This document shows positions 42,874 through 55,184 of a DNA stretch of 64,000 bases, in pieces. Position 1 is the first letter of the stretch, and every line of letters begins with the position of its first letter. Below the pieces are notes generated by a model that ran no database searches, was not told where the DNA came from, and saw nothing but the letters and a program-made list of their open reading frames with translations. A program made the position numbers and the translations under genes. The stretch is from Vibrio sp. HA2012 (GTDB lineage: Bacteria > Pseudomonadota > Gammaproteobacteria > Enterobacterales > Vibrionaceae). The DNA lies in contig NZ_PFXK01000005.1 of assembly GCF_002812955.1 (NCBI RefSeq), positions 1 to 64,000 of the forward strand, given 5' to 3'.

Positions 42874-44301
42874 TTACTGTGCGTTTGCTTCCCGCTCAGC
42901 AATAAATGCCAACGCCTTATTGATACGAGCAATAACCCGAGACTTACCAATCAGTTGCATAACATCATCGACTGATGGCGACTGACCACCACCGGTAACA
43001 GCAACACGCAACGGCATACCGATTTTACCCATACCGATTTCCAGCTCCGCACATACTTCAGCAATAACATTATGCAGATTATCTGTACTCCACTCGGTGA
43101 GTGCCGCCATTTTAGCCAAAGCAGCTTCCAGAGGCTCTTTTGCCACTCCACGCAGATGTTTCTTCGCGGCTGCCGGATCAAACTCATCAAAGTCTTCATA
43201 AAAATAACGAGATTGCTGTGCCAGTTCAACCAAAGTATTACAACGCTCACCAACCAATTTGATCACATCCGTAATAATCGGACCGTTTTCTTTATTGATT
43301 CCCTGATTATCCAGATGCCACTGTAAATGCTCCGCTACATAATCAGGATCTGACGTTTTGATATAATGATTGTTCAGCCACAACAGCTTGTCTGTGTTAA
43401 AAGCTGAAGCCGATTTACTGATCGCGTTCAGACTGAACCACTCAATCATTTCTTCACGGGAAAATATTTCCTGATCACCATGAGACCACCCCAAACGTAC
43501 CAGATAATTATTCAGTGCATTCGGCAGATAACCTTCATCGCGATACTGCATCACAGAAACAGCGCCATGACGTTTAGATAACTTAGCACCATCATCACCC
43601 AGGATCATAGCGCAGTGAGCAAACGTTGGAACCGGAGCACCCAGCGCTTTATAAATATTGATCTGACGAGGTGTATTGTTGATATGATCTTCACCACGAA
43701 CAACATGAGTGATCCCCATATCCCAGTCGTCAACAACAACACAGAAATTGTAAGTCGGGGAACCATCGGTACGGCGGATAATCAGATCATCCATCTGCTC
43801 ATTGCTGATTTCGATACGGCCACGGATTTGATCATCAAAAATCACACTGCCTTCTTTCGGATTACGGAAACGGATCACACAAGGATCGCCGTCTTTAGCT
43901 GCCTCATTTACCGCTTTGATTTTCGGATGATTTGCATCATACCGAGGCATTTCTTTATTGGCTTCCTGCTCACCACGGATCTCATCCAGCAGTTCTTTCG
44001 AGGCATAACACTTGTAGGCCTTATCTTCGGCAAGAAGCTGGTCAACAACTTCGTTATAACGGTCAAAACGTTTTGTCTGAAAGTACGGACCTTCATCCCA
44101 TTCCAGCCCCATCCATGTCATGCCTTCGATAATAGCATCTACCGCTTCCTGAGTTGAACGTTCAAGATCAGTATCTTCAATACGCAGAACGAATTCACCA
44201 CCCTGATTCTTTGCATAAAGCCATGAATACAGTGCAGTACGCGCACCACCAACATGCAGATAGCCTGTCGGGCTAGGAGCAAAACGAGTTTTAACCGTCA
44301 T
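42874..44301 (-). CDS. gltX: Glutamyl-tRNA synthetase
   Basis: Charges tRNA-Glu with glutamate, and so also feeds haem synthesis through hemA. 475 residues: HIGH-type motif in [25 protein letters not shown]-type AKLSKRHG, and the C-terminal anticodon-binding helical region. The frame extends upstream to 44373, but [13 protein letters not shown] at 44301 is the normal start, with AAGG eight bases before it. Confidence 0.97.
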   Translation of the reverse strand: MTVKTRFAPSPTGYLHVGGARTALYSWLYAKNQGGEFVLRIEDTDLERSTQEAVDAIIEGMTWMGLEWDEGPYFQTKRFDRYNEVVDQLLAEDKAYKCYASKELLDEIRGEQEANKEMPRYDANHPKIKAVNEAAKDGDPCVIRFRNPKEGSVIFDDQIRGRIEISNEQMDDLIIRRTDGSPTYNFCVVVDDWDMGITHVVRGEDHINNTPRQINIYKALGAPVPTFAHCAMILGDDGAKLSKRHGAVSVMQYRDEGYLPNALNNYLVRLGWSHGDQEIFSREEMIEWFSLNAISKSASAFNTDKLLWLNNHYIKTSDPDYVAEHLQWHLDNQGINKENGPIITDVIKLVGERCNTLVELAQQSRYFYEDFDEFDPAAAKKHLRGVAKEPLEAALAKMAALTEWSTDNLHNVIAEVCAELEIGMGKIGMPLRVAVTGGGQSPSVDDVMQLIGKSRVIARINKALAFIAEREANAQ

Positions 44302-44524
44302 TTGAGTTACCTTAGATATTATTTTGCAGAGAAACCGCACAGATACGGGCAAAAAGTGGCAGCATTTTACCACCCTATAGCAATTCTACAACTAGAGTAT
44401 GCATACACGTCAATTTGCCCGATTGAATAAAAACTACCTAGCAGACAGAAAAATGGATAACCGCAGGAAAGAAAGACAAAATCTGCTAAAATAATCTACC
44501 CTTGACTACAAACAGATAATAATA

Positions 44525-45391
44525 ATGCTCAGAAAAATTACTGTTTCTGTTTTTTTATTCAGTCTGGTGTTTGTTCAGCCGTTACTGGCAGAGCCCCTGT
44601 ACTGGAAAGCAGAAAAAAACAACTATGATCTTCTCATTTTTGGCTCCATACATATGGGAACTCCGCATATGTACCCTCTTCCTGCGACCGTCATGGATCA
44701 TTTGCATCATAGCCAGGGATTGATAACAGAAGTCGGCCTGTCAACGATCTCGGAAAACAAGCTTGGGGTAATAAAAGAAACTACAGGTGATATCCTCAAC
44801 CAAAAACAGAAAAAGCGGCTCTCGGACATTACATCCGAATTATCCCTTCCCCTTCAGATTCTGGAAAAACCACCCTGGCAGACTGCCCTTACCCTGCAAC
44901 TATCCTATTTTATACAACTCGGTTTAAGTCCTGATTACGGGATTGATCTGTACCTGAAGGATATTGCTATAAGCCGGAGAATTCCGGTTCTGGGTCTGGA
45001 AACATCAGATTATCAATTAGATCTTTTCACCAGAGATAAACGAACCGGACGAATATTGTTAATCGATACGCTCAATAACTGGGAAAAGAACAAAACTCTC
45101 AGCCACTGTCTGATCAAAAGCTGGAAAGCAGGCGATCAGCAACAATTACAAAAACTGACAGAAAAAAGTGAGATAGAATCTGAACTGACGGAACGCATTA
45201 TTTACCAGAGAAACCGAAACTGGGCAGATAAACTGAGCGATCCGACATTTCTGACCAAACCAGGTAAATACACCATAGCTGTTGGTGCCATACACTTAGC
45301 CGGACCGCGAAGTCTGCCGGCTCTTCTGCAGAAAAAAGGGTTTCTGGTTACTCAATTGTCCAACCCCGAGCCGGTTGATTGCAATCTATAA
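44525..45391 (+). CDS. TraB/GumN family protein
   Basis: 288 residues with signal peptide MLRKITVSVFLFSLVFVQPL (LLA). The mature protein has the TraB/PrgY/GumN signatures: LLIFGSIHMGTPHMYPLP near the start, PVLGLETSDYQLDLF in the middle and IAVGAIHLAGPRSLPALL near the end, with the two GxxH motifs thought to bind metal. Relatives include the Tiki proteases; the bacterial substrate is unknown. It is divergent from gltX and predicted periplasmic. Confidence 0.88.
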   Translation: MLRKITVSVFLFSLVFVQPLLAEPLYWKAEKNNYDLLIFGSIHMGTPHMYPLPATVMDHLHHSQGLITEVGLSTISENKLGVIKETTGDILNQKQKKRLSDITSELSLPLQILEKPPWQTALTLQLSYFIQLGLSPDYGIDLYLKDIAISRRIPVLGLETSDYQLDLFTRDKRTGRILLIDTLNNWEKNKTLSHCLIKSWKAGDQQQLQKLTEKSEIESELTERIIYQRNRNWADKLSDPTFLTKPGKYTIAVGAIHLAGPRSLPALLQKKGFLVTQLSNPEPVDCNL

Positions 45392-45424
45392 AATGCAAAA
45401 CAGGTAATAACTCTTTGCGCACGC

Positions 45425-45452
45425 AAAAAAGCCTGTCACTAAGGACAGGCTT
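45425..45452 (-). terminator. Terminator of tRNA-Pro
   Basis: On the minus strand AAGCCTGTC-CTTAGT-GACAGGCTT is followed by TTTTGCG, directly after the tRNA. Confidence 0.88.
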
Positions 45453-45459
45453 CTTAAAA

Positions 45460-45536
<77 letters not shown>

Positions 45537-45694
45537 AGAACGGATGCGTATATTACTGATTATCAGCAAAGACGCAAGTAGTTTTCTTTACTTTTTCAGT
45601 TTTAAGGTTCAACCGCTCAGATTGCATCCAGAACTGATTGAAATGTGATTAAAAACACAACAATGAACATGCATTTTTAGCCAGTTTGCGATTT

Positions 45695-45708
45695 TTGATC
45701 TGAATCAA
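45695..45708. promoter_or_regulatory. Perfect FNR-binding site
   Basis: TTGATCTGAATCAA matches the consensus TTGAT-N4-ATCAA at all ten positions. No protein gene starts within 300 bases on either side in the right orientation, but a structured transcript ending in a terminator follows on the plus strand. Confidence 0.75.
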
Positions 45709-45739
45709 CATCCGATGAGTTATTAAGTAATACCTTAAC

Positions 45740-45923
45740 TCTTGTCTTCTCACTTTATCACTTGATTTAAAAACATCAGACTGTTGGTAAAGTGATGATT
45801 GACAAATCTCCTCACTAGATCGCTTAAGTGATAGTCAGAGTTGTAAACTTTTTATGAACAATAGTACAGCCTTGACCTATTGCTCCGGAGTAGACAAATT
45901 GTTTGCTCCGGTTTTCTTTGTCT
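45740..45923 (+). ncRNA. Candidate FNR-activated small RNA (FnrS-like)
   Basis: A perfect FNR box centred at 45701.5, a possible -10 (TAATAC, 45728-45733), a stem-loop (TCACTTTA 45750-45757 with TAAAGTGA 45788-45795) and a Rho-independent terminator at 45885-45923 outline a transcript of about 180 bases with no open frame. In E. coli the FNR-activated small RNA FnrS lies close to ydaL (smrA); here smrA is the next gene. The TTGTCTTCTCACTTT stretch faintly resembles the FnrS core. The exact start is a guess. Confidence 0.45.
45885..45923 (+). terminator. Terminator of the candidate small RNA
   Basis: CCGGAG (45885-45890) pairs with CTCCGG (45906-45911), with an inner CAAA/TTTG helix, followed by TTTTCTTTGTCT. 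It lies 107 bases before smrA with no gene upstream on this strand except the candidate RNA. Confidence 0.75.
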
Positions 45924-46029
45924 GTCACTTATCCGCTTCATTATTACTTCCTCAATAAAGTTTCTTCTGATGACAGCCCTGTGATTACAGGTATAATTAC
46001 CCCATTCAGAGCCCATATGAGATGAACCT

Positions 46030-46611
46030 ATGTCTCACAATGATGATTCACAGCTGTTTCAGCAGATGATGGGAGATGTTAAGCCCATCAGGCAGGATAC
46101 GACTCAGCAAAAAAAAATCCATCAGGTTACCGAAGCTCAGCTTGCCCGCCGGGAAGCCGCCATTTGGTTGTCGGAAGAAGACCCGGAGTACCTTTCTCTG
46201 GATAATGCCCCCATGGTCAAACCGGAAGATTTTCTCGAGTTTAAGCGTGACGGTGTTCAGGAGGGGGTCTTCCGTAAGCTCCGTCTTGGAAAATATCCGG
46301 TTCAGGCCCGACTGGATCTGCATAAAAAAACGCTGGAACAGGCTCGAGATGAAATTGTCCGCTTTCTGCGCCAGTGCCTGAGAATGGATATCCGCACGGT
46401 GATTATCGTCCACGGGAAAGGTGAACGTTCAAACCCTCCGGCATTGATGAAAAGCTATACTGCCAGTTGGCTGCAGCAGATAAAAGAAGTCATGAGTTAC
46501 CACAGCGCTCAGCGTTTCCACGGAGGAACCGGTGCAGTGTATGTTCTGCTGAGAAAAAGTGCAGAGAAGAAACAGGAAAACCGGGAAAGACATCAAAAAC
46601 GTATGGCTTAA
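46030..46611 (+). CDS. smrA: Smr-domain endonuclease SmrA (YdaL)
   Basis: 193 residues. The N-terminal region (FLEFKRDGVQEGVFRKLRLG) matches YdaL closely. The Smr domain (about 95-180) has the LDLHKKT, VIIVHGKGE and HGGTGAVYVLLRKS motifs used by nucleases that cut mRNA at stalled or collided ribosomes; that role is established for SmrB, less so for SmrA. The gene precedes rluF by 59 bases. Confidence 0.88.
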   Translation: MSHNDDSQLFQQMMGDVKPIRQDTTQQKKIHQVTEAQLARREAAIWLSEEDPEYLSLDNAPMVKPEDFLEFKRDGVQEGVFRKLRLGKYPVQARLDLHKKTLEQARDEIVRFLRQCLRMDIRTVIIVHGKGERSNPPALMKSYTASWLQQIKEVMSYHSAQRFHGGTGAVYVLLRKSAEKKQENRERHQKRMA

Positions 46612-46670
46612 ACCCGAATCAGATAATTTAAAACGACTATCAGCCGTTGTGAAACGTAAAAGAGAACAAT

Positions 46671-47672
46671 ATGCCACAAACCCCGCAGACTACCCGTCTT
46701 AATAAATTTATCAGTGAAACAGGTTTCTGCTCCCGCCGGGAAGCAGACAAGCTAATTGAACAAAACCGGGTTACCATTAATGGAATAATTCCGGAAATAG
46801 GAACCAAAGTTCAACCCGGAGATGAGGTACTTATCGATGGCCTGCCACTCAGAAAGAAAGAAAAACCCATCTATATTGCACTGAACAAACCGACAGGGAT
46901 TACCTGTACCACCGAACGAGACGTACCCGGCAACATTGTCGATTATATTGGTCATAAAGAACGAATATTCCCGATCGGCCGACTGGACAAACCCTCTGAC
47001 GGACTGATTTTTCTGACTAATGACGGAGATATTGTCAACAAGATCCTGCGAGCCGGTAATAATCATGAAAAAGAATATGTAGTACGGGTTGATAAGCCCG
47101 TCACTACAGAGTTTCTGCAGAAAATGGCATCTGGAGTCAATATTCTTGACACTGTGACGCTACCATGTAAGGTCAGTAAAGAAACTAAATTTTCTTTCCG
47201 TATTGTACTGACTCAGGGACTTAACCGTCAGATCCGTAGGATGTGTGAAGCATTGGGTTACGAAGTTTTTAAACTGCGCCGGGTACGAATTATGAATATC
47301 ACCATTGATGGTATTCCGAATGGAAAATGGCGCTATCTGACCGATGATGAAGTAGCAGAAATTCTGCGCATGAGTGAGGCTTCCTGCGGAACAGAAGAAG
47401 CCTCTAAAATTGATGCAACAGGCCAAAGAATTAAAAAAGCAACAGATGCCAAGCTATTTGACAGCCGGGATGAAAATAAGGCGTCACAGGCCAGACGTAA
47501 TCAGAAACACCGAACTTTTCAGGGCAAAGGCGCTGAAGAGTTTCGCCATTCACCGGCGAAAAAACGTTCTACATCTAAAAATAGCCCGCACAAAAAACAT
47601 GATAAAACACGGTCAGATAAACCAGCGGCTAAACCACGAGTTGGCGGAACACTCAGCCTGAAAAAAAATTAG
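46671..47672 (+). CDS. rluF: 23S rRNA pseudouridine synthase RluF
   Basis: 333 residues. S4 RNA-binding domain at 7-60 ([20 protein letters not shown]). The RsuA-type catalytic domain contains [18 protein letters not shown] with the catalytic Asp. [18 protein letters not shown] is the family C-terminal signature. E. coli RluF modifies U2604 in helix 92 region. A basic, low-complexity tail (about 255-333, rich in Lys, Arg, Ser and Pro) extends beyond the fold. Its 3' end overlaps ybaK's by four bases on the opposite strand. Confidence 0.92.
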   Translation: MPQTPQTTRLNKFISETGFCSRREADKLIEQNRVTINGIIPEIGTKVQPGDEVLIDGLPLRKKEKPIYIALNKPTGITCTTERDVPGNIVDYIGHKERIFPIGRLDKPSDGLIFLTNDGDIVNKILRAGNNHEKEYVVRVDKPVTTEFLQKMASGVNILDTVTLPCKVSKETKFSFRIVLTQGLNRQIRRMCEALGYEVFKLRRVRIMNITIDGIPNGKWRYLTDDEVAEILRMSEASCGTEEASKIDATGQRIKKATDAKLFDSRDENKASQARRNQKHRTFQGKGAEEFRHSPAKKRSTSKNSPHKKHDKTRSDKPAAKPRVGGTLSLKKN

Positions 47673-48142
47673 ACCGTCAACGGAACAAATTGTCCTCGTG
47701 TCAAAGCGGCCAGATCCTTTGGCGCGAGTTCAATTTCCAGTCCTCTTTTACCCGCAGACACACAAACGGTTTCCTGGGATTCGGCTGAAAGATCAATAAA
47801 AGTCGGCAGTAACTTCTTCTGTCCTAAAGGGCTAATTCCTCCGACAACATAACCTGTCGTTTTCTGCGCAATAACTGGATCAGCCATCTCCGCCTTTTTC
47901 GCTTTAAACGCCTTTGCTGCTGCTTTCAGATTCAGCTTCTGTGCAACAGGAATAATAGCGACAGCCAGATTTTTCGGTTCACCGTTCACACAAAACAGTA
48001 ATGTCTTATATACATGATTGGGATCCTGACCCAGAACTTCAGCAGCCTCCAGCCCGTAACTTTTACAATTCGGGTCATGCTGGTACTGATGTACGGTGTG
48101 GGGAATTTTTTTCTTTTTTGCGATATTAATTGCAGGTGTCAT
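47669..48142 (-). CDS. ybaK: Cys-tRNA(Pro)/Cys-tRNA(Cys) deacylase YbaK
   Basis: Trans-editing enzyme that removes cysteine from tRNA-Pro. 157 residues: [40 protein letters not shown] and [20 protein letters not shown] are family blocks, the last with the GxxSPxG substrate loop. The frame opens at a TTG at 48157, but the ATG at 48142 gives the E. coli-like start. It is convergent with rluF. Confidence 0.93.
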   Translation of the reverse strand: MTPAINIAKKKKIPHTVHQYQHDPNCKSYGLEAAEVLGQDPNHVYKTLLFCVNGEPKNLAVAIIPVAQKLNLKAAAKAFKAKKAEMADPVIAQKTTGYVVGGISPLGQKKLLPTFIDLSAESQETVCVSAGKRGLEIELAPKDLAALTRGQFVPLTV

Positions 48143-48162
48143 CTTTTGGCTTTCCAAACTAC

Positions 48163-48197
48163 AAGGCGATACTTAAGTAAAACCTAAGTATCGCCTT
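48163..48197. terminator. Hairpin after nutA
   Basis: AAGGCGATACTTA and TAAGTATCGCCTT form a perfect 13-base stem in the gap between nutA's stop and ybaK's start. It lacks a T-run on the minus strand, so it is a structure of terminator type with moderate support. Confidence 0.5.
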
Positions 48198-48228
48198 AAT
48201 CTATGCCTTTTGCTTTATACAGGCAAGG

Positions 48229-49887
48229 CTATTTATAAACGATTTCACCATGAGGCTGATAGAGGGTTACATCCAGAGGTGAATGATTCTCCAGATAAGC
48301 TTTCAGCACTTCTGCATCCACAAAGCCCGTATTCACATATCCCGGATGAGAGGTCAGGTTCGGATAACCGTCACCACCAGCAGCGTTAAAACTCGGAACC
48401 GTGAAACGATATACTTTCGTTTTATCCAAAGGTTGACCACCGATCAGTACATCACTGACCTCTTCGTTCTGAACGGTCATGGAAATACCGGCGAACTGTG
48501 CATAGGCACCGGAATCTACCTCTTTGGTTGCTACCACATTAAGATAATCCAGCACTTCACTGCCCTGCATATCCGTATAGGTCAATGCATTAGCAAATGG
48601 CTGAACCGTCAGCACATCTTTATAAGTCACATTACCTGCATCAATCGATGCTCTGACCCCTCCAGAGTTCATAATGGCAAAATCAGCTTTTGCCCGCTCC
48701 ATGTGTGCCATTGCAATCAAACGGCCAAGATTAGTCTGCTGAAAACGTACCACATTACGCTCCCCTTCCAGACGGTCGCTGATGGTTGCAATTCTAACAT
48801 TCAACTGCTCCTGTCCTCGCTCCTGATAAGTCTGGAGGAAAGCCGTCATTTCCTGATCCTGAGGGATCTCCTTGTCGATAAAGACCCTTTTCGATTCACC
48901 ATCAACCTTAATTTTTTTCTTCAGGTTTACAGGGATCAGGTCATAACTGACCATCTGCAGTTCACCATTTCTGAATTCAAAATCGGCACGGCCAACATAT
49001 TTTCCCCATTCATGAGCCTGAACAATCCATGTTCCGTTCTGGTTGTCTGGCTTACAGTCATCACCCGGTTTAAAGTTCTTATCATACGTATTCAAACCTT
49101 CCATACAGACAGGCTCTTGCGAGTGCCCACCCACAATCATATCGAGATCACCTTCCTGAAGATAACGGGCAAGAGCCACATCACCCGGAGCATTCACTCC
49201 GCTGTTTGCATTGGCATAGTGTCCCATGTGGGTAACTGCAAAAATCAGATCCGGTTTTTCTGTCTGCTTCAGCTCAGCAATCAATTTCCTCGCTTCTTCT
49301 TTCGGATCTCGGAAATCCAGCGTACTAATATATTCAGGATTACCGATTTTCATCGTGTCTTCAGTTGTCAGACCAATCAGCGCAATTTTAATACCCTGCT
49401 TTTCAAACATCTGGTAAGCCTGATATTTACGTTTGCCTGTCGCTTTATCATAAATATTTGCTGATAAAATCGGGAAATTAGCCCACTGCATCTGCTTTTC
49501 AAGTACGGACAGAGGATTATCAAATTCATGGTTACCCAGTGCCATCGCATCGTATCCAAGACGATTCATTCCCTTAAAATCAGGCTCTGCATCCTGCAAA
49601 TCTGATTCAGGCACACCAGTATTAATATCCCCGCCCGACAACAGCAGTACACTACCGCCTTCTGCCCGAATTTCTTCACGCAGTTCATCAATCAGCGTTT
49701 TACGTGCAGCCATACCGTATTCGCCGTATTTGTTATGCCAGAAACGACCGTGATGGTCATTGGTGTGTAATACCGTTAATTTGTACGTATGGTCTTCTTC
49801 CCATGCCGGTGCCTGTGACGCACATCCGGAAAGTGCCGCAATAACCGCAGCACTCAATGCTGTTTTCAGAATTAAGTGTCCCTTCAT
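48229..49887 (-). CDS. nutA: 5'-nucleotidase (NutA/UshA family lipoprotein)
   Basis: 552 residues. The signal MKGHLILKTALSAAVIAALS leads to lipobox LSGC, so it is lipid-anchored. The N-terminal metallophosphatase domain has LHTNDHHG, LLSGGDINTG, LGNHEFD, THMGHYA and GGHSQE, the five metal-binding blocks. The C-terminal nucleotide-binding domain has NSGGVRASIDAGN and QPFANALTYTDMQG. It hydrolyses extracellular or periplasmic nucleotides to nucleosides and phosphate. Vibrio NutA is the nearest named relative; E. coli UshA lacks the lipobox. Confidence 0.93.
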   Translation of the reverse strand: MKGHLILKTALSAAVIAALSGCASQAPAWEEDHTYKLTVLHTNDHHGRFWHNKYGEYGMAARKTLIDELREEIRAEGGSVLLLSGGDINTGVPESDLQDAEPDFKGMNRLGYDAMALGNHEFDNPLSVLEKQMQWANFPILSANIYDKATGKRKYQAYQMFEKQGIKIALIGLTTEDTMKIGNPEYISTLDFRDPKEEARKLIAELKQTEKPDLIFAVTHMGHYANANSGVNAPGDVALARYLQEGDLDMIVGGHSQEPVCMEGLNTYDKNFKPGDDCKPDNQNGTWIVQAHEWGKYVGRADFEFRNGELQMVSYDLIPVNLKKKIKVDGESKRVFIDKEIPQDQEMTAFLQTYQERGQEQLNVRIATISDRLEGERNVVRFQQTNLGRLIAMAHMERAKADFAIMNSGGVRASIDAGNVTYKDVLTVQPFANALTYTDMQGSEVLDYLNVVATKEVDSGAYAQFAGISMTVQNEEVSDVLIGGQPLDKTKVYRFTVPSFNAAGGDGYPNLTSHPGYVNTGFVDAEVLKAYLENHSPLDVTLYQPHGEIVYK

Positions 49888-50027
49888 TCTATTTACCTTT
49901 TTTTTATAATTACAGGCTACCCATGCGGATAGCCACTTACTTGGTGTTAAACCTACTTGGTATTAAGCCAGTTTAAGGTAGCATTCTCATTGCTTCACTG
50001 TCATTACACGAATATGCAACCAAGATC

Positions 50028-50054
50028 AAAAAAGCTGACTTTATCGTCAGCTTT
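50028..50054 (-). terminator. Terminator after kdsA
   Basis: On the minus strand AAAGCTGAC-GATAAA-GTCAGCTTT is followed by a further TTT run. It ends the hemA-to-kdsA operon. Confidence 0.85.
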
Positions 50055-50088
50055 CTCTTAATAATTTCTCAATCAACTGTTAAGTCAA

Positions 50089-51769
<1,681 letters not shown>

Positions 51770-51775
51770 ATCTCT

Positions 51776-52639
51776 TTATCCAGTGCGTGCAGGAGATAAT
51801 GTATGCTGGCCAAGGGTTACCCGGTCATTTCCGGCATAATCCTTCATTGTTCTAACCTGATGATAACCAAGTGTTTTCATCAGATTACGAACGTCTTCAC
51901 CCTGCCCATAGCCATGTTCAAACAAAAGCCAGCCATTCTCCTGCAAGTAATTACGTGCTTCTGCTGCTATATAGCGAATATCCGCCAGACCTTTCTCTTC
52001 AGAAACCAGAGCGCTGAGAGGTTCAAAACGAACATCTCCCAGCTTCAGGTGAGGATCATTTTTTTCAATATACGGCGGATTTGACACAATTAAAGCAAAC
52101 TTTGTTCCATCTTCAACAGGCTCAAACCAACTACCATGCAGGAAACGGGTATTAACAAGATGGAGGCGTTCAGCATTCTCTGCTGCCAGCCGCTGTGCTT
52201 CAGGACGAATATCGACCCCAGTGACCTGACATTCCGGCAACTCTGATGCCAGAGCCAGTGCAATCGCTCCGGTACCGGTTCCCAGATCAAGTATTTCGCC
52301 CGGGCAAACAGCCGCTTTTTCCAGAGCGACTTCAACCAGGCGTTCCGTGTCCGGGCGAGGGATCAGTGTCGAAGGGGAAACTTTAAGCGGCAACGACCAG
52401 AACTCCCTTTCTCCGATAATATAAGCCACAGGCTCACCGGCAATACGCCGGGAAAGAGTCGTCTGAAAATAATGATATTCATCCGCTGTCAAATCTTTAT
52501 CCGGCCAGGTCAGCAAATAACTACGTGGTTTGCCGAGGATGTGGCAAAGCAGAACCGCAGCATCCAGAGACGGCGAATCACTTCCACTCTCTTGCAGAGC
52601 TATGACGGCTGCTTTTAACGCCACCTCAATTGTCGGCAT
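51776..52639 (-). CDS. prmC: Release-factor glutamine methyltransferase PrmC
   Basis: Methylates the Gln of the GGQ motif in release factors 1 and 2. 287 residues from the chosen start: helical N-terminus (LCHILGKPRSYLLTWPDKDL), SAM motif ILDLGTGTGAIALALA, and catalytic NPPY in LIVSNPPYIEKNDPHLKLGD. The frame extends to 52741. ATG at 52657 and at 52639 are both possible; neither has a strong ribosome site, and 52639 gives the length closest to relatives. Encoded right after its substrate gene prfA. Confidence 0.93.
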   Translation of the reverse strand: MPTIEVALKAAVIALQESGSDSPSLDAAVLLCHILGKPRSYLLTWPDKDLTADEYHYFQTTLSRRIAGEPVAYIIGEREFWSLPLKVSPSTLIPRPDTERLVEVALEKAAVCPGEILDLGTGTGAIALALASELPECQVTGVDIRPEAQRLAAENAERLHLVNTRFLHGSWFEPVEDGTKFALIVSNPPYIEKNDPHLKLGDVRFEPLSALVSEEKGLADIRYIAAEARNYLQENGWLLFEHGYGQGEDVRNLMKTLGYHQVRTMKDYAGNDRVTLGQHTLSPARTG

Positions 52640-52661
52640 CGTCTGTTTACCCGTCATCCGT

Positions 52662-53750
52662 TTAATTTTGCTCAGCCAAAGCCGCCAGTTGATCCGCCTG
52701 ATATTCCTGCAGAACGGGTTCAACAAGGGATTGCAGGTCACCTTCCATTACTTCAGATAAGCGGTACAGTGTCAGGTTAATACGATGATCAGACACCCTT
52801 CCCTGCGGATAGTTATAAGTACGGATACGGTCACTTCGGTCACCCGAACCCAACAGATTACGTCGGGTGTCTGAAACGGCCGCCGCCCGGCGAGCTTCTT
52901 CGGCCTGAATAATACGAGCAGCCAGAACAGACATAGCCTTGGCTTTGTTCTTATGCTGAGAACGCTCATCCTGACACTCGACCACGGTTCCGGTCGGTAA
53001 GTGAGTAATACGGATAGCGGAATCAGTCGTGTTAACGTGCTGACCACCGGCACCGGAAGCCCGAAAGGTATCAATTTTCAGATCGCTGGCTTTAATTTCC
53101 GGCAGATCGGCTTCCGGGATCTCAGCCATCACAGCAACGGTACAGGCCGAAGTATGTACCCGCCCCTGAGATTCAGTTGCCGGTACACGCTGTACACGGT
53201 GACCACCTGACTCAAATTTCAGTATACCGTATGCTCCGTCACCAATAACCTTAGCAATCATTTCCTTATAACCGCCCTGCTCCGATTCGTTGGCACTCAT
53301 CACCTCGATACGCCAGCCACGTTTCTCTGCATACCGGCTGTACATACGGAACAGGTCGCCAGCAAAAATTCCGGCTTCATCACCACCGGCTCCGGCACGA
53401 ATTTCCAGAAAACAGTTACGCTCATCGTTCGGATCTTTCGGCAGCAACAAAATTTGCAGCTCATCGGTCAGCGTTTCGATACTCTCTTTGGCAGCATTAA
53501 TTTCTTCCTGTGCCATTTCACGCATCTCTTCATCATCTTCGTTTGCCATTTCTTCGGCAGCAGCCAGATCTTCCCGTGCCTGCTGATAAGACTGGAAACA
53601 CTTGGTGACTTCTTCCAACTGAGAATACTCTTTGGATAAGGCGCGGAATTTCTCCTGATCACCAATAACACCAGGGTCACCAAGTAGGTGCTGAACTTCC
53701 TCGTAGCGTTCAACAAGGGTTTCAAGCTTAGTTAAAATGGATGCTTTCAT
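52662..53750 (-). CDS. prfA: Peptide chain release factor 1
   Basis: Recognises UAA and UAG and triggers peptide release. 362 residues: [20 protein letters not shown] includes the GGQ that contacts the peptidyl-transferase centre. PVTESQGR-like [18 protein letters not shown] carries the PxT-type codon-recognition region. [20 protein letters not shown] is also typical. It lies 18 bases after hemA. Confidence 0.97.
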   Translation of the reverse strand: MKASILTKLETLVERYEEVQHLLGDPGVIGDQEKFRALSKEYSQLEEVTKCFQSYQQAREDLAAAEEMANEDDEEMREMAQEEINAAKESIETLTDELQILLLPKDPNDERNCFLEIRAGAGGDEAGIFAGDLFRMYSRYAEKRGWRIEVMSANESEQGGYKEMIAKVIGDGAYGILKFESGGHRVQRVPATESQGRVHTSACTVAVMAEIPEADLPEIKASDLKIDTFRASGAGGQHVNTTDSAIRITHLPTGTVVECQDERSQHKNKAKAMSVLAARIIQAEEARRAAAVSDTRRNLLGSGDRSDRIRTYNYPQGRVSDHRINLTLYRLSEVMEGDLQSLVEPVLQEYQADQLAALAEQN

Positions 53751-53768
53751 ACGTCTTCTTAAAGTGTG

Positions 53769-55025
53769 TTATAGGTCGTCCAGACCCAGACTCTGTCTGA
53801 TGACAGATAATTTTTCAGAATCTCCCTGCTCAGCCGCACTTTGTAGTGCTCTGGTCGGAGCATGGATCAATTTGTTCGTCAGTTTGTTACTCAGTTCCAA
53901 CAGCACTCGTTCCGGATCTGCCCCGGAAACCAGTGCCTGAATACTCTTCTCTATCAGTTCTTCCCGAATACTGTTTGCACTGCTGCGGTATTCCCGGATA
54001 CTGTCTACTGCCCGAAGAGAACGCAGCCAGTTCATAAACTGTTCACTCTCTTCATCCACGATAGCTTCCGCTTGAACCGCCTCAACTTTACGCTGCTCCA
54101 GATTCTGCTGCACGATAGACTGCAGATCATCGACAGTATAAAGATACGCATCATTAAGCTCAGACACCTGCGTTTCCACATCTCTGGGTACCGCAATATC
54201 AATAAGCAAGATAGGCTGACGCCTGCGGGCTTTCAGTGCCGTTTCCACCATCCCCTTACCAATAATAGGCAACGGACTGGCAGTAGAGCTGATCACAATA
54301 TCCGCCTTATGCATATGTTCCGGTATTTCCGGCAAACTGATCACCTCGGCACCAAATGCGGAAGCCAGTTCAAGGGCTCTTTCCCGAGTGCGGTTTGCCA
54401 CAATCATCTTATGGCAGCCATTGTCCGCCAGATGCCGGGCAACCAGCTCTATAGTCTCTCCAGCCCCAACCAGCAAAACTGTAGAATGGTCCAGAGTTTC
54501 GAAGATCTGCCGGGCAAGTGTGCAGGCAGCATAAGCGACAGATACTGCATTACCACCAATCTCTGTCTCTGTCCGAACCCTTTTTGCCACCGAGAATACT
54601 TTCTGGAAGAGCTTTTCCATCACTCCGTCAACCGTCTGATGTGCCCGTCCGGAAAAATACGCCTGCTTCACCTGTCCCAGGATCTGCGGCTCACCCAGTA
54701 TCAGCGAATCCAGTCCACAGGCTACCCGCATCAAATGCTGTACCGCTTGTTGATCCTCATACAGGTACAGACTCGGTATCAGTTCCTCCGCTGATACCTG
54801 ATGAAATGCTGCCAGCCAGTTCACCGTCTGATTTTGATCAGCGTGTTTCACATCACAGTAAATCTCTGTTCTGTTACAGGTGGATATAATCACACTGCTA
54901 CCGACATCTGAGCTGGCTTTCAGTTGCTTTAATGCCTCTGTCAATTTTTCAGGGGAAAATGCAACTCTTTCTCGCAACTCAACCGATGCCGTATTGTGAT
55001 TGATACCAATGGCAAGCAAAGACAT
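53769..55025 (-). CDS. hemA: Glutamyl-tRNA reductase
   Basis: Reduces glutamyl-tRNA to glutamate-1-semialdehyde with NADPH, the first step of haem synthesis. 418 residues: [20 protein letters not shown], the catalytic Cys in [31 protein letters not shown], and a C-terminal dimerisation helix. The frame is open up to 55295, but only from 55025 does the sequence resemble HemA. Divergent from lolB; first gene of the operon reaching kdsA. Confidence 0.96.
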   Translation of the reverse strand: MSLLAIGINHNTASVELRERVAFSPEKLTEALKQLKASSDVGSSVIISTCNRTEIYCDVKHADQNQTVNWLAAFHQVSAEELIPSLYLYEDQQAVQHLMRVACGLDSLILGEPQILGQVKQAYFSGRAHQTVDGVMEKLFQKVFSVAKRVRTETEIGGNAVSVAYAACTLARQIFETLDHSTVLLVGAGETIELVARHLADNGCHKMIVANRTRERALELASAFGAEVISLPEIPEHMHKADIVISSTASPLPIIGKGMVETALKARRRQPILLIDIAVPRDVETQVSELNDAYLYTVDDLQSIVQQNLEQRKVEAVQAEAIVDEESEQFMNWLRSLRAVDSIREYRSSANSIREELIEKSIQALVSGADPERVLLELSNKLTNKLIHAPTRALQSAAEQGDSEKLSVIRQSLGLDDL

Positions 55026-55184
55026 TAACTCGAAGTTCTCGGTCTGAAATATAAATGAAAAATGAATTTTACTTGATGGCCTGTTGTAATAAAAGAGTGA
55101 AGGGGATTTGTTTTCCTGTGTTCGTGATTTAAATGATATAGTTTGCAGCCTGATGATTCCGAAATGAATAAAGATTAATCTGTA

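Noticed and set aside
48283..49464. Open frame of 393 codons on the plus strand
   Set aside because: Lies wholly antisense to nutA, has no family resemblance, and mirrors its codon pattern.
53862..54794. Open frame of 310 codons on the plus strand
   Set aside because: Antisense to hemA; composition is that of a shadow frame without a ribosome site or domain.
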